This document shows, one piece after another, positions 43,957-51,781 of a stretch of DNA of 64,000 nucleotides. Each line of letters begins with the position of its first letter. Position 1 is the first letter of the stretch. This stretch comes from Microtetraspora sp. NBRC 13810. GTDB lineage: Bacteria; Actinomycetota; Actinomycetes; Streptosporangiales; Streptosporangiaceae. The notes under the pieces were generated by a model. That model was not told the DNA's origin. It did no database searches and saw only the letters and a program-made list of their open reading frames with translations. The translations under genes and the position numbers were made by a program. The DNA lies in contig NZ_BSRQ01000001.1 in the NCBI RefSeq assembly GCF_030268685.1, forward strand, positions 682,001-746,000, read 5' to 3'.

Positions 43957-45944
43957 CGGATCTCGGTCCTTTCTCGCAGTAGGAAGTGACACTGGCTGGA
44001 CCTGGTCACGACGAACCGCCGCTGCCCCGAGGTCCCTTCGAGGTGAGCCGCCGCGTCGAGGGCCAGCGGCGTGCCCCGGCCGTCCGCGCGCCGCAGCGCG
44101 AGCCGCCAGCCGGAGCCGGCGAGCGGGGCGACGGAGTGCAACGGGAGGATCGCGGAGAACCGCGTCCCGCCGTCCGCCCGTTCCGTCCTGTCCGTCCTGG
44201 CGGGGAAGGACAGCACGCGTTCCTCGTCGTCCTCGCTGATCAGGCTGATCTCGGCGGTCCCCGGCGTGGCCCCGCGCGCCCGGCCGGACGCCCACCCCGA
44301 CGCCCATCCGGAGGCCCATCCGGACACCGCGAGCCCGCCCGGCCCGAACGCCCGGTCGGTGACGGCCGCCCTCGCCTGCCGTACCCGGATCCGGAAGCGG
44401 CGGCCTGGACCGGCGGACGGGATGATCCACAGGCCGTCGCCCGCCCGCAGCGGACCGCGGCAGAAGACCCGGTCGCCCACCGGGGCGGCCAGCCGGCCGG
44501 TGATCCGCAGGCCCCGCACGGCCACCTCGGCGCAGAGCTGCCACAGCCCCTCCCGCCACTCGCCGCCCGGCCCGGTCAGCACCCTGGTCAGATCGGCCTC
44601 GAACGCGAACCCCTGCCCGTGCGGCCGGAACGCCACCGCTCCCGGCCCCGCGGCGAAGGCGCGCCCCGGGCGCGGCACCCGGCAGGCCGCCACGAGCAGC
44701 GCCGCGTCGTCCCCGCCCTCCCGCAGCACCAGGCTCAGCGTGCCGCCGGCCAGGTCGGCGGGCCGGACGCCGGGCACCCGGATCCGGCCGCGCGCGGTCA
44801 GCCGCCGGTCCCGCCAGCCGAGCCGGTCGATCTCGCCGGCCACCTCCAGCTCCGCGGTGACGTCATGGCAGTCACCGGTCAGCCGCCGGTCGCCGCGCAG
44901 CGGGTAGTCGGCGTACCAGCGCCGCACCAGCGTCCCGCGCGGACGCACCAGCACGACCGGCTCGGCCCGTTCGTACGCGAGCACGGAGGCGATCTCCGGG
45001 ATCATCCGCCGGTGCAGCAGCCGCAGCTTCAGCCGGGTGAGCGCGGCGACCTCCCGCCAGGTGCGCCGGTCCACGCCGTCCAGGTAGCGGCAGGCGAGGT
45101 CGAGCAGCGGCGCCCGGTCCGCCGCGCCGAGCAGCGTCATCGCCTCGACCGCCACCGGCAGGTCGCGTTCCATGGACTCCTTGTCCAGCAGCGGCTTCAG
45201 CTCGGGCGCGCGCACGGCGAGGAAGGAGGCGGTCTGCTGGATCGAGATCAACCGGTCGCGCAGGTTGGCCGGTTCCAGCCGGCGCTGGGTGATCGACGCG
45301 CCGCCCGCGCCGTCGCGCTCCCGCCAGTGGTAGACCACGTCGGACAGCACGTCCACCGACCGGGCGAGGACGTGCGCCGGGATGGTCACCGGCTGGTCCT
45401 CGTACAGCCGGGCGGGGAAGGCGATCCGGTGCAGGTCCCAGAAGTCGCGCCGGTAGACCTTGTTCCAGGCCATCCGGTCGCGGACCAGGCCGGTGTGCTC
45501 GCGGACGTGGGTGCCCAGGATCGTCACGGCGAACGTGTCCCGGTGGGTGAAGGACCCGCGCGGCCGGCCGTCCACGATCCGCCGTACGTTCCCGCAGGCC
45601 AGGTCGGAGCCGGTGGCCTCCAGCGAGGCGACCAGGCGCTCGTAGGCGTGCGGCGGCACGAGGTCGTCGCTGTCGGCGAAGGCGAGGTAGCGCCCGGTCG
45701 CCCGGGCCACGCCCGCGTTGCGCGCCGGTCCGAGCCCCTGGTTGCGCTGGGTCAGCAGGACGATCCTGGGATCGGCGGCCAGGTGACCGGCGACGATGTC
45801 CGCGCTGCCGTCGGCCGATCCGTCGTCCACGCAGACGATCTCCAGATCCGTGAGGGTCTGGGCGGTGATCGAGGCCAGGCAGGCGTCCACGTACCGTTCC
45901 ACGTTGTGGAAGGGGACGACGACGGAGAGCAGCGGGCGCGGCAT
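43953..45944 (-). CDS. Large GT2 glycosyltransferase, TarS-like layout
   Basis: 663 residues. GT-A domain 1-230: LLSVVVPFHNVERYVDACLA, IVCVDDGSADGS, FADSDDLVP and the base region LYEDQPVTIPAHV. A helical region follows (about 240-330), then two beta-rich repeats (about 355-650; CHDVTAELEVAGEI, RFRIRVRQARAAV). It parallels the GT2 at 33908 closely in order and in phrases such as YDVTAELEL/CHDVTAELEV. Two tandem GWASGWASGWASG units (about 540-553) are a small repeat. Probably it decorates the polymer backbone. It is downstream of the 767-residue methyltransferase gene after 13 bp. Confidence 0.9.
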   Translation of the reverse strand: MPRPLLSVVVPFHNVERYVDACLASITAQTLTDLEIVCVDDGSADGSADIVAGHLAADPRIVLLTQRNQGLGPARNAGVARATGRYLAFADSDDLVPPHAYERLVASLEATGSDLACGNVRRIVDGRPRGSFTHRDTFAVTILGTHVREHTGLVRDRMAWNKVYRRDFWDLHRIAFPARLYEDQPVTIPAHVLARSVDVLSDVVYHWRERDGAGGASITQRRLEPANLRDRLISIQQTASFLAVRAPELKPLLDKESMERDLPVAVEAMTLLGAADRAPLLDLACRYLDGVDRRTWREVAALTRLKLRLLHRRMIPEIASVLAYERAEPVVLVRPRGTLVRRWYADYPLRGDRRLTGDCHDVTAELEVAGEIDRLGWRDRRLTARGRIRVPGVRPADLAGGTLSLVLREGGDDAALLVAACRVPRPGRAFAAGPGAVAFRPHGQGFAFEADLTRVLTGPGGEWREGLWQLCAEVAVRGLRITGRLAAPVGDRVFCRGPLRAGDGLWIIPSAGPGRRFRIRVRQARAAVTDRAFGPGGLAVSGWASGWASGWASGRARGATPGTAEISLISEDDEERVLSFPARTDRTERADGGTRFSAILPLHSVAPLAGSGWRLALRRADGRGTPLALDAAAHLEGTSGQRRFVVTRSSQCHFLLRERTEIR

Positions 45945-45957
45945 CAGTGCTCCCCCC

Positions 45958-48261
45958 TCAGCCGCGCAGCGCCTTGAGCAGCCGCGCCGCCATGCCGGGC
46001 GGGCGGGACATCCCCTGCACCACCCGCTTGCCGAAGCTACGGCGCAGCGCCCGCAGCCGCCTGCGGGTGTTCCTCAACTTGATCTTGGCCCTGCGCAGCT
46101 CGCGCTCCCTGGCGGTGAGCTTGACCTCCAGCCGGTCGATCCGCGCCTGCGCGTCGGCGAGCGTCTCGCTCAACCGGTCCCGTACGGCGAGCAGTCGCCG
46201 GTAGCTCTCCGGCGAAGCCTGCCGGCCGGGCGCGGCGGCGCCGAGAGTGGCGCGGATCTCCTCCTCCAGCGCGACGGCCCGCTCCAGGTGGTCCCGGTCG
46301 AGGGTGAGGCCGCAGAAGGAGAGCAGGGTGGCGGTCAGCCGTTCGGGGTCCGCGGACCACGGCCACGGGTGGTGGCCGCCGGAGCGGAGCAGGGCGACGG
46401 CGAAGCGGCGCATGACCCGGGTGAGCGCGACCTCCAGCGGCACCGGCTCGGCCAGCGCCCAGCTCGGGTCGAGCAACTGGAGCCGCTCGCCGTCCCAGAC
46501 GACGTTGTCGGCGGTGGCGAAGACCAGCTCTCCCGGCAGCATCCCGTCCTGCGAGCGCGCGGCCAGCCAGCCGCCGAGCTGCCGCAGCACCTGCCTGATG
46601 GTCTGCACGTCGTCGTAGGCGCAGGCGGTCAGCAGCACCTCGGCCAGCACCCTGCCCTCGGGCACGGCGCCGGAGAGCATCGCGGGGTCGCGGCGCACCC
46701 GGTCCAGCGCGACCGGCGCCGCGTCACCGGGCACGTGCCGGGTCCACCGGCCCCGCCCGTCCCTGCGCAGCTCCTGCACCAGGGTCCACGGCGGGCCGCA
46801 CACGTCGTCCTCGGCCAGCCCGAGCGGCAGCTCCCCGCGCCCGGCCGCAGCAACCTCGCCGCCCCCGGCCACAGGAAGTTGCTCGCCCTTCACCGCGGGA
46901 ACCTGCTCGCCCTCCACCGCATAAGCCTGCTCGCCCATCACCGCGCGAACCTGCTCGCCCTCCACCGCAAGAGCCTGCTCGCCCTTCGCCGCGGGAACCT
47001 GCTCGCCCTCCGCCGCCTGAGCCTGCTCGTTCTGCGCCGGAGGAACCTCGCCGCCCTCCGCCGCCGGGACGCGGCGGGCCACCGTCACCCAGGAGGGCGC
47101 CAGCCGGGCGGCGAGCCCGCGGCGGAACGCCTTCCTGGCGAGCTGCACCGGGTCGGCCACCACGGACCTGCCGTCGTGGTCGCGCGCGCACGCCGGCACC
47201 GTCACCGCGTCCGGCAGCGGGCGGCCCTCGTGCAGCAGGGCGTCGATCGCGAACAGCGCCCGCGGCGCCTCCGCCGTCGGGAAGGCCGCGTAGCAGGCGC
47301 CGGCGGTGAGCCCGTACGACTCCAGCGCGCCGATCAGCCGCTCGTGGCCGCCGGGCCGGGTCTCGTCGAAGCCGCCGGGGAACCAGTCGCCGTCGGCCCG
47401 CGCGTGCGGGCGGGCGTCGGCGAGCGTCTGCACGCCCAGCTCGTTGCGGGTGGCGATGACCACCGTGCCGCCGGGCGCGACCAGGGCGGCCACCTCGGCG
47501 AGGGTGTCCCGCCACGGATGCTCGGCGGACTCGGCCGAGTGCACCCGCTCGAACCCGTCGAGCGCGAGCACCACGTCGAACGGCTCCATCCCGGCGAGCT
47601 TGGTGAACTGCCCGCAGTAGACGGCGAACCCGGCCCGCCCGGCGTGCCGCTCCCCGAGACGGCGGGCGTCCGGGAACGACCGCAGCGCCACCGCGACCGA
47701 CCGGGCCCGCCCGACGAGCCAGTCCACGAAGTCATCCGGGTGCGGCCCCAGCAGCAACACCCGGCCGGGCGCCGGGCTCGCCCGCCGCACCAGCTCGCGC
47801 AGCACCTCCCCACAGCCGGCACCGGGAACCCCCCGCGCACCGGAATCCCGGGAGACACCCACCCCCGCCACGCAAACAGCCGCCCCATCGACCACCCCAC
47901 CGGCCACGCTTCCGGCCGGGTCTCCGGCCGGATCTCCGGCCACGTGTCCGGGCGGGTCTCCGATCGGGTCGGCGCCCGCCGCGTCGGAGCCCGTCGGCGC
48001 GAGGCCCGCCGGCGCAGATCCCGCCGTCGCGGGGCCTGCCGGGCCGGGGATGACGGGGGCGGCGGGAGCGGGGCTCGCGACGCCCCTCGTCGCAGGGTCT
48101 GCCGTCGCGGGGTCCGCCGGGGCAAGGGTGGCGGGGTCGCTTGTGGCGGGGTCGGGGGCGGGAGACGGGATGACGGGGATGTCGGACCAGAGGAGCATTT
48201 CGCCGCCCACGAGGTGGACGTTGGGCGGGATCGTCTCGGCGGCGTCATCGGCGGCGTTCAC
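45958..48261 (-). CDS. Methyltransferase-like protein with repeat inserts and coiled-coil end
   Basis: 767 residues from the GTG at 48261, which overlaps the upstream stop (GTGA). Order: short start with NVHLVGGEMLLWSDIPVIP; a Pro/Ala/Thr/Asp low-complexity stretch (about 32-130); a SAM-methyltransferase-like domain (about 140-300; RVLLLGPHPDDFVDWLVG, FDVVLALDGFERVHS, LVAPGGTVVIATRNE); an 8-residue repeat array (about 405-460, GEQxxAVx); a second domain (about 480-680) with DPSWALAEPVPLEVALTR; and a C-terminal coiled coil (about 690-767; ARIDRLEVKLTARERELR). I recognise only the methyltransferase fold with confidence. Probably a scaffold or chain-length factor with methylation activity (inference). 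Confidence 0.75.
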   Translation of the reverse strand: MNAADDAAETIPPNVHLVGGEMLLWSDIPVIPSPAPDPATSDPATLAPADPATADPATRGVASPAPAAPVIPGPAGPATAGSAPAGLAPTGSDAAGADPIGDPPGHVAGDPAGDPAGSVAGGVVDGAAVCVAGVGVSRDSGARGVPGAGCGEVLRELVRRASPAPGRVLLLGPHPDDFVDWLVGRARSVAVALRSFPDARRLGERHAGRAGFAVYCGQFTKLAGMEPFDVVLALDGFERVHSAESAEHPWRDTLAEVAALVAPGGTVVIATRNELGVQTLADARPHARADGDWFPGGFDETRPGGHERLIGALESYGLTAGACYAAFPTAEAPRALFAIDALLHEGRPLPDAVTVPACARDHDGRSVVADPVQLARKAFRRGLAARLAPSWVTVARRVPAAEGGEVPPAQNEQAQAAEGEQVPAAKGEQALAVEGEQVRAVMGEQAYAVEGEQVPAVKGEQLPVAGGGEVAAAGRGELPLGLAEDDVCGPPWTLVQELRRDGRGRWTRHVPGDAAPVALDRVRRDPAMLSGAVPEGRVLAEVLLTACAYDDVQTIRQVLRQLGGWLAARSQDGMLPGELVFATADNVVWDGERLQLLDPSWALAEPVPLEVALTRVMRRFAVALLRSGGHHPWPWSADPERLTATLLSFCGLTLDRDHLERAVALEEEIRATLGAAAPGRQASPESYRRLLAVRDRLSETLADAQARIDRLEVKLTARERELRRAKIKLRNTRRRLRALRRSFGKRVVQGMSRPPGMAARLLKALRG
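46881..47048. repeat. 24-bp in-frame minisatellite x7
   Basis: Seven contiguous 24-bp units with 46881, 46905, 46929, 46953, 46977, 47001 and 47025 as starts, each beginning GCTCG on the + strand. On the coding strand they encode the 8-residue unit GEQxxAVx or GEQxPAAK. Alternating odd and even units match better, suggesting 48-bp duplications. Confidence 0.93.
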
Positions 48262-49100
48262 GCGGCGACCCCCCTCGCCCAGCCCAGCAGCAGGCGCAGC
48301 TCGTCGGGACCGGCCAGGTGCTCGAAGCCCAGCTCGGCGTCGGCGATCTCCCGCGCGGTCCGCCGGTCCACGTCGGGGCCGTGCAGCTCCGGCCACAGCC
48401 GGGTCCGCCGCCCGGCGCCGCCGTACTCGGGGCGCTCGTCGGCGAGGACCATCGGATCGCCGTAGACGGCGACGTCACAGCCGAGGGAGGCGCCGTAGAA
48501 GACCGCGCTGCCCAGGCGGTTGGACGCGACCCGGCGGTGGCGGCGCAGCTCGGCCGCCTGGTTGCGGAGGAAGTGCGCGCCGCGGGCGTCCCAGCGGCTC
48601 CCCCGGTCGCCGTGGCAGATCACCCGGAAACCGGCCGTCTCGTACTGGTGCCGGATCTCCGGCTCGCGGTACTCCAGCCAGTACAGGCACACGGTCACCG
48701 GCCCCCGCTCCACCTCGCGGATCTCCTCCACGAGGCGGGCGTGGTCACCCCGGACCGCGGCCTTCTCCCAGCCGTGGAAGGGGTACCAGATCGTCCCCGT
48801 CCGCTCGTCCTCCGGGACGTAGCCGAGGTCGGGCTCCATCGTGAGAAGGTAGGCCCACGGGGAGCCGATGACGTAGTGGCCGCGCCGTCCCATCGACCAG
48901 CCGCGCCTGCGCAGCACGTCGGACCAGACGAACCGCGGATAGCCCGGCGTGCACCAGCGGTCGTTCGGCGGGAACCCGTGCAGGTAGTTCCACCCGTGCT
49001 GCACGAACCCCTGAACGCGCGGCACCTCGCCGGACTCCACCCCGCAGTAGCGGGCGAGGATCCGCGAATGCCCGTACCAGTGGTTGGACTCGTCCATCAC
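48258..49100 (-). CDS. Unrecognised protein of the glycan locus
   Basis: 280 residues; I cannot place the family. The N-terminus is rich in aromatic residues (ESNHWYGHSRILARYCG; QGFVQHGWNYLHGFPPNDRW), with a basic central helix and a C-terminal half containing HFLRNQAAELRRHRRVASNR then LGSAVFYGASLGCDVAVYGD. The last pattern (a conserved Asn, a 'G.A..Y...LG..V..YGD' run) resembles the donor-binding end of several GT-B-like glycosyltransferases. It might therefore be the missing nonulosonic acid transferase; this is speculative. GTGA overlap with the 767-residue methyltransferase shows they are co-expressed. Confidence 0.75.
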   Translation of the reverse strand: MMDESNHWYGHSRILARYCGVESGEVPRVQGFVQHGWNYLHGFPPNDRWCTPGYPRFVWSDVLRRRGWSMGRRGHYVIGSPWAYLLTMEPDLGYVPEDERTGTIWYPFHGWEKAAVRGDHARLVEEIREVERGPVTVCLYWLEYREPEIRHQYETAGFRVICHGDRGSRWDARGAHFLRNQAAELRRHRRVASNRLGSAVFYGASLGCDVAVYGDPMVLADERPEYGGAGRRTRLWPELHGPDVDRRTAREIADAELGFEHLAGPDELRLLLGWARGVAA

Positions 49101-49349
49101 ACCCCCTCAGCACCCCCTGAGCGACACCACGACGGCCCGTGGCGGCTCCTCGGCACGACCTAAGCACGGCTTCCGGGAGGCGCGCGGCGGCCTATACGCT
49201 TCCATTACCTTGGTCCATCACGATGCGTGATCATCCGGTCGCGACAGGTAACACTAACCCACCGGTCCCGTCAGACGGCGGATGCGGGAGACCTGTCGAC
49301 ACGAGAGGACTACACTCCGTTGTTATCCCTACACATATGGTGAGGCGAC
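49101..49349. promoter_or_regulatory. Divergent intergenic region with palindrome
   Basis: The 249-bp gap between the minus-strand glycan operon and the plus-strand acyl operon. It contains the perfect inverted repeat ATCACG-ATG-CGTGAT at 49217-49231 and weak A/T-rich elements near 49200 and 49250. It is expected to hold both promoters; no clear -35/-10 pair was seen. Confidence 0.5.
49217..49231. promoter_or_regulatory. 15-bp palindromic operator candidate
   Basis: ATCACG / CGTGAT with 3-nt spacer, 119 bp before the acyl carrier protein ATG and 117 bp before the minus-strand start at 49100, i.e. central to the divergent promoter region. Confidence 0.5.
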
Positions 49350-49604
49350 ATGGATGATCTGGACCGCCTGCGCGCCGTCTTCAGGAGCACGCTCGACCTG
49401 GCCCCCGACGCCCCCGACGCCGACGTCGACGGCCTTGAGTACCGCGCGATCCCGCAGTGGGACTCCCTCGCCCACATGTCCCTGGTGGCCGCGATCGAGG
49501 ACGAGTTCGACATCATGATCGACACCGATGACGTGCTCGATCTGAGCTCCTTCGCCAAGGCCGTCACGCTCCTGGACAAGCACGGTGTCGTCACCGCAGG
49601 CTGA
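49350..49604 (+). CDS. Acyl carrier protein
   Basis: 84 residues, acidic four-helix carrier. The phosphopantetheine serine is in the motif QWDSLAHMSLVAAIEDEF (DSL, Ser about 39), followed by FDIMIDTDDVLDLSSFAKAV, as in typical ACPs. It would carry the acyl group handled by the four enzymes encoded downstream. ATG start with GGTGAGGCGAC upstream. The next gene begins 20 bp before its stop, a long overlap suggesting strong coupling. This is not the housekeeping AcpP context (no fabD, fabH or fabF). Confidence 0.92.
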   Translation: MDDLDRLRAVFRSTLDLAPDAPDADVDGLEYRAIPQWDSLAHMSLVAAIEDEFDIMIDTDDVLDLSSFAKAVTLLDKHGVVTAG

Positions 49605-50337
49605 GCCACGCGTCACCCTGGTCACCGGGTCGACCAGGGGCATCGGCCACGCGATCGCCCGCACGCTCGCCCGCGCCGGGCACCCCGTCGTCCTGCACGG
49701 GCGCACCGAGGGCCCGGTGGCCGCCGCCGCGGCGGCGCTCGCGGCGGAGACCGGAGCCAAGATCGCCGCCGTGCACGGCGACGTCGCCGATCTCGCCGCC
49801 GTGGCCGCCATGATGCGCGAGGTGCACCGGCTGCACCGGCGGCTGGACGGACTGGTGGTCAACGCGGGCATCCACGACGCCGGGCCGCTCGGCATGATGA
49901 GCGGGCCGGCGGTCGCCCGGCTGTTCCAGGTCAACGCCGTCGGCGCCACGCACACGCTGCAGGAGGCGGTCCGGCTGCTGCGCCGCGGCGTCGCGCCTTC
50001 GGTCGTGCTGGTCTCCTCGGTCATGGGCACCAAGGGCTCCCCCGGCCAGGCCGTCTACGGCGCGACCAAGGCGGCGGTGGCCGGTCTCACCCGGGCCGCG
50101 GCCAAGGAGCTCGGTCCGGCCGGCATCCGGGTCAACGCCGTGGCGCCGGGCTTCGTGCGGACCGCCATGCTGGCCTCCCTCGACGACGCCGCCGCGCGGG
50201 AGCGGGTCCGCGCGACCCCGCTCGGCCGGCTCGCCGAGCCGGAGGACGTCGCCTCCGTCGTGTCCTTCCTACTGTCCGACTCCGCCCGGTTCGTCACCGG
50301 CCAGGTGATCGGCGTGGACGGCGGGGTGGTCCTGTGA
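49585..50337 (+). CDS. SDR oxidoreductase (FabG-like)
   Basis: 250 residues from the GTG at 49585. The NAD(P)-binding loop is VTGSTRGIGHAIA (about 13-25), NAGIHDAG (about 90), the active site is VSSVMG and YGATK (Ser about 138, Tyr about 153, Lys about 157), and it ends GQVIGVDGGVVL. It most resembles 3-oxoacyl-ACP reductases. Next to an ACP it may reduce a beta-keto or similar group on the carrier (inference). Its stop overlaps a GTG at 50334 that opens a 34-codon micro-ORF. Confidence 0.92.
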   Translation: MSSPQAEPRVTLVTGSTRGIGHAIARTLARAGHPVVLHGRTEGPVAAAAAALAAETGAKIAAVHGDVADLAAVAAMMREVHRLHRRLDGLVVNAGIHDAGPLGMMSGPAVARLFQVNAVGATHTLQEAVRLLRRGVAPSVVLVSSVMGTKGSPGQAVYGATKAAVAGLTRAAAKELGPAGIRVNAVAPGFVRTAMLASLDDAAARERVRATPLGRLAEPEDVASVVSFLLSDSARFVTGQVIGVDGGVVL

Positions 50338-50396
50338 CGGCGCTCGGACCACAGCAGGGCCGTCCTGTGACGGCGCTCGGACCACAGCGGGGCGGT
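50331..50396. repeat. 33-bp direct repeat x2 at the SDR 3' end
   Basis: CCTGTGACGGCGCTCGGACC... at 50331-50363 and 50364-50396, two mismatches. Partial copies follow at 50397 (CCCGTGACGG) and 50432 (CCGGTGACGGCGCTC), the last being the start of the AMP-ligase. The repeat seems to derive from duplication of the gene junction. Confidence 0.88.
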
Positions 50397-50438
50397 CCCG
50401 TGACGGTGGCCGGCGTGCTCGGTGAGGTGATCCGGTGA
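50334..50438 (+). CDS. 34-codon micro-ORF bridging SDR and AMP-ligase genes
   Basis: GTG at 50334 overlaps the SDR stop (GTGA), and its own TGA at 50436-50438 overlaps the GTG start of the AMP-ligase (GTGA). The 34-residue product holds an 11-residue unit VTALGPQxGxP twice and ends VAGVLGEVIR. It is open in one frame through the whole 33-bp repeat. It could be a real peptide or simply a translational relay that lets ribosomes pass from SDR to ligase. I see no independent ribosome site. No known family. Confidence 0.45.
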   Translation: MTALGPQQGRPVTALGPQRGGPVTVAGVLGEVIR

Positions 50439-51781
50439 CGGCGCTCCCCCATCCCTCCGCGCGGCTGGTCGACGGCCCCACCGGCACCGAGCTGGCCGGG
50501 CCGCGGCTCGTCGGCGAGATCGCCGCCGCCGCCGAGCGGCTGACCGCCCAGCCTCCCGGGCTGATGCTCACCACGATGCCCACCCGCACCCAGGCGGTGA
50601 TCCGCTACCTCGCGGCCCTCGCCTCAGGCCGGCCGGTCGCGCTGCTCGACCCCGGCCTGCCCGCCGACTTCCTGCTCGACCTGGTGGCCCGGTTCACCCC
50701 CGCCGTCGTCGCCGGCCCGCCCGCCGCGCTCGCGCCGCCGTACGGCTACCGCGCCGACGGCGACTCCTGGGTGTGTCCCGGCGCGCCGCAGCCCCACCAC
50801 CAGCTCGCCGTCCTGCTCACCACCTCCGGCTCCACCGGCAACCCCAAACTGGTACGGCTGTCGCGGTCCGCGGTCTTCACCAACGCGCGCACCGTCGCCC
50901 GCGCCCTGCGCCTGGCCCCCGGTGACCTGTGGCCCACCACCCTCCCCCTGCACTACACCTACGGGCTGACCACGCTCAACTGCCACCTGGCGGCCGGGGC
51001 CGGCGTCCTCGTCACCGAGCACGGGCTGCTGGACCGGCCGTTCTGGTCCCTGACCGAGTCCTTCGGCGCCACGGTGCTCGCCACCGTGCCGTACCACTTC
51101 GAGATGCTGCGCCGGCTGCGGTTCGACCCGTCGGCGCACCCCAAGCTGCGCATGATCACCCAGGCGGGCGGGCGGCTGCGCGGCGAGCTGGTCACCGAGT
51201 TCGGCCGGCGGATGTCCGAGGCGGGCGGCGGCCTGGTGAAGATGTACGGGATGACCGAGGCGCCGCGGATCAGCATGCTGCCCGCGGAGCGGCTCGCCGA
51301 CAAGCCCACCTCGGTCGGGCCGGCCATCTCGGGCGGCGCCCTGTCGATCGACAACGGCGAGGTCGTCTACCGGGGGCCCAACGTGATGATGGGCTACGCC
51401 GAGCACGCCGCCGACCTGATGCGCGGCGACGACCTCGGCGGCATGGTGCGCACCGGCGACCTCGGCCACCTGGACGACGAGGGCTTCCTCTACATCGACG
51501 GCCGGCTGCGGCGCATCGGCAAGGTCTTCGGCGTCCGGGTCAACCTCGACGACCTGGAGTGGCTGCTGCCCGGTCACGGGCCGGTGGCCGCGGTCGCCGG
51601 CGACGACCGGGTGGTCGTGTGGGTGGAGGAGGCGGGTGCCGCCGCCCGCCGGGAGGTCGCCAAGGAGCTGGGCGCCCGCCTCGGGCTGCACTGGAGCGGG
51701 TTCGACGTGCGCGCGGTGGACCGGCTGCCGCTGCTCGGCACCGGCAAGGTCGACTACCGAACCCTGGAGGAGCGCACGTGA
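50435..51781 (+). CDS. AMP-dependent acyl ligase
   Basis: 448 residues, ANL superfamily. Core motifs: the P-loop-like LTTSGSTGNPKLVRLS (about 129), LPLHYTYGL, YGMTEAPRISML (about 270), the RTGDLGHLDDEGFLYIDGRL hinge (about 332-350) and the C-terminal catalytic lysine in LLGTGKVDYRTLE (about 437). It should adenylate a carboxylic acid and pass it to the ACP or CoA. It is shorter than most (about 500-550) in the N-terminal part. GTG start overlaps the micro-ORF stop, and its stop overlaps the luxE-like start by 4 nt. Confidence 0.92.
   Translation: MTALPHPSARLVDGPTGTELAGPRLVGEIAAAAERLTAQPPGLMLTTMPTRTQAVIRYLAALASGRPVALLDPGLPADFLLDLVARFTPAVVAGPPAALAPPYGYRADGDSWVCPGAPQPHHQLAVLLTTSGSTGNPKLVRLSRSAVFTNARTVARALRLAPGDLWPTTLPLHYTYGLTTLNCHLAAGAGVLVTEHGLLDRPFWSLTESFGATVLATVPYHFEMLRRLRFDPSAHPKLRMITQAGGRLRGELVTEFGRRMSEAGGGLVKMYGMTEAPRISMLPAERLADKPTSVGPAISGGALSIDNGEVVYRGPNVMMGYAEHAADLMRGDDLGGMVRTGDLGHLDDEGFLYIDGRLRRIGKVFGVRVNLDDLEWLLPGHGPVAAVAGDDRVVVWVEEAGAAARREVAKELGARLGLHWSGFDVRAVDRLPLLGTGKVDYRTLEERT

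Noticed and set aside
46881-47048. Possible CRISPR array
   Set aside because: Units are contiguous 24-bp repeats without spacers, in frame in a gene, and no cas genes are present.
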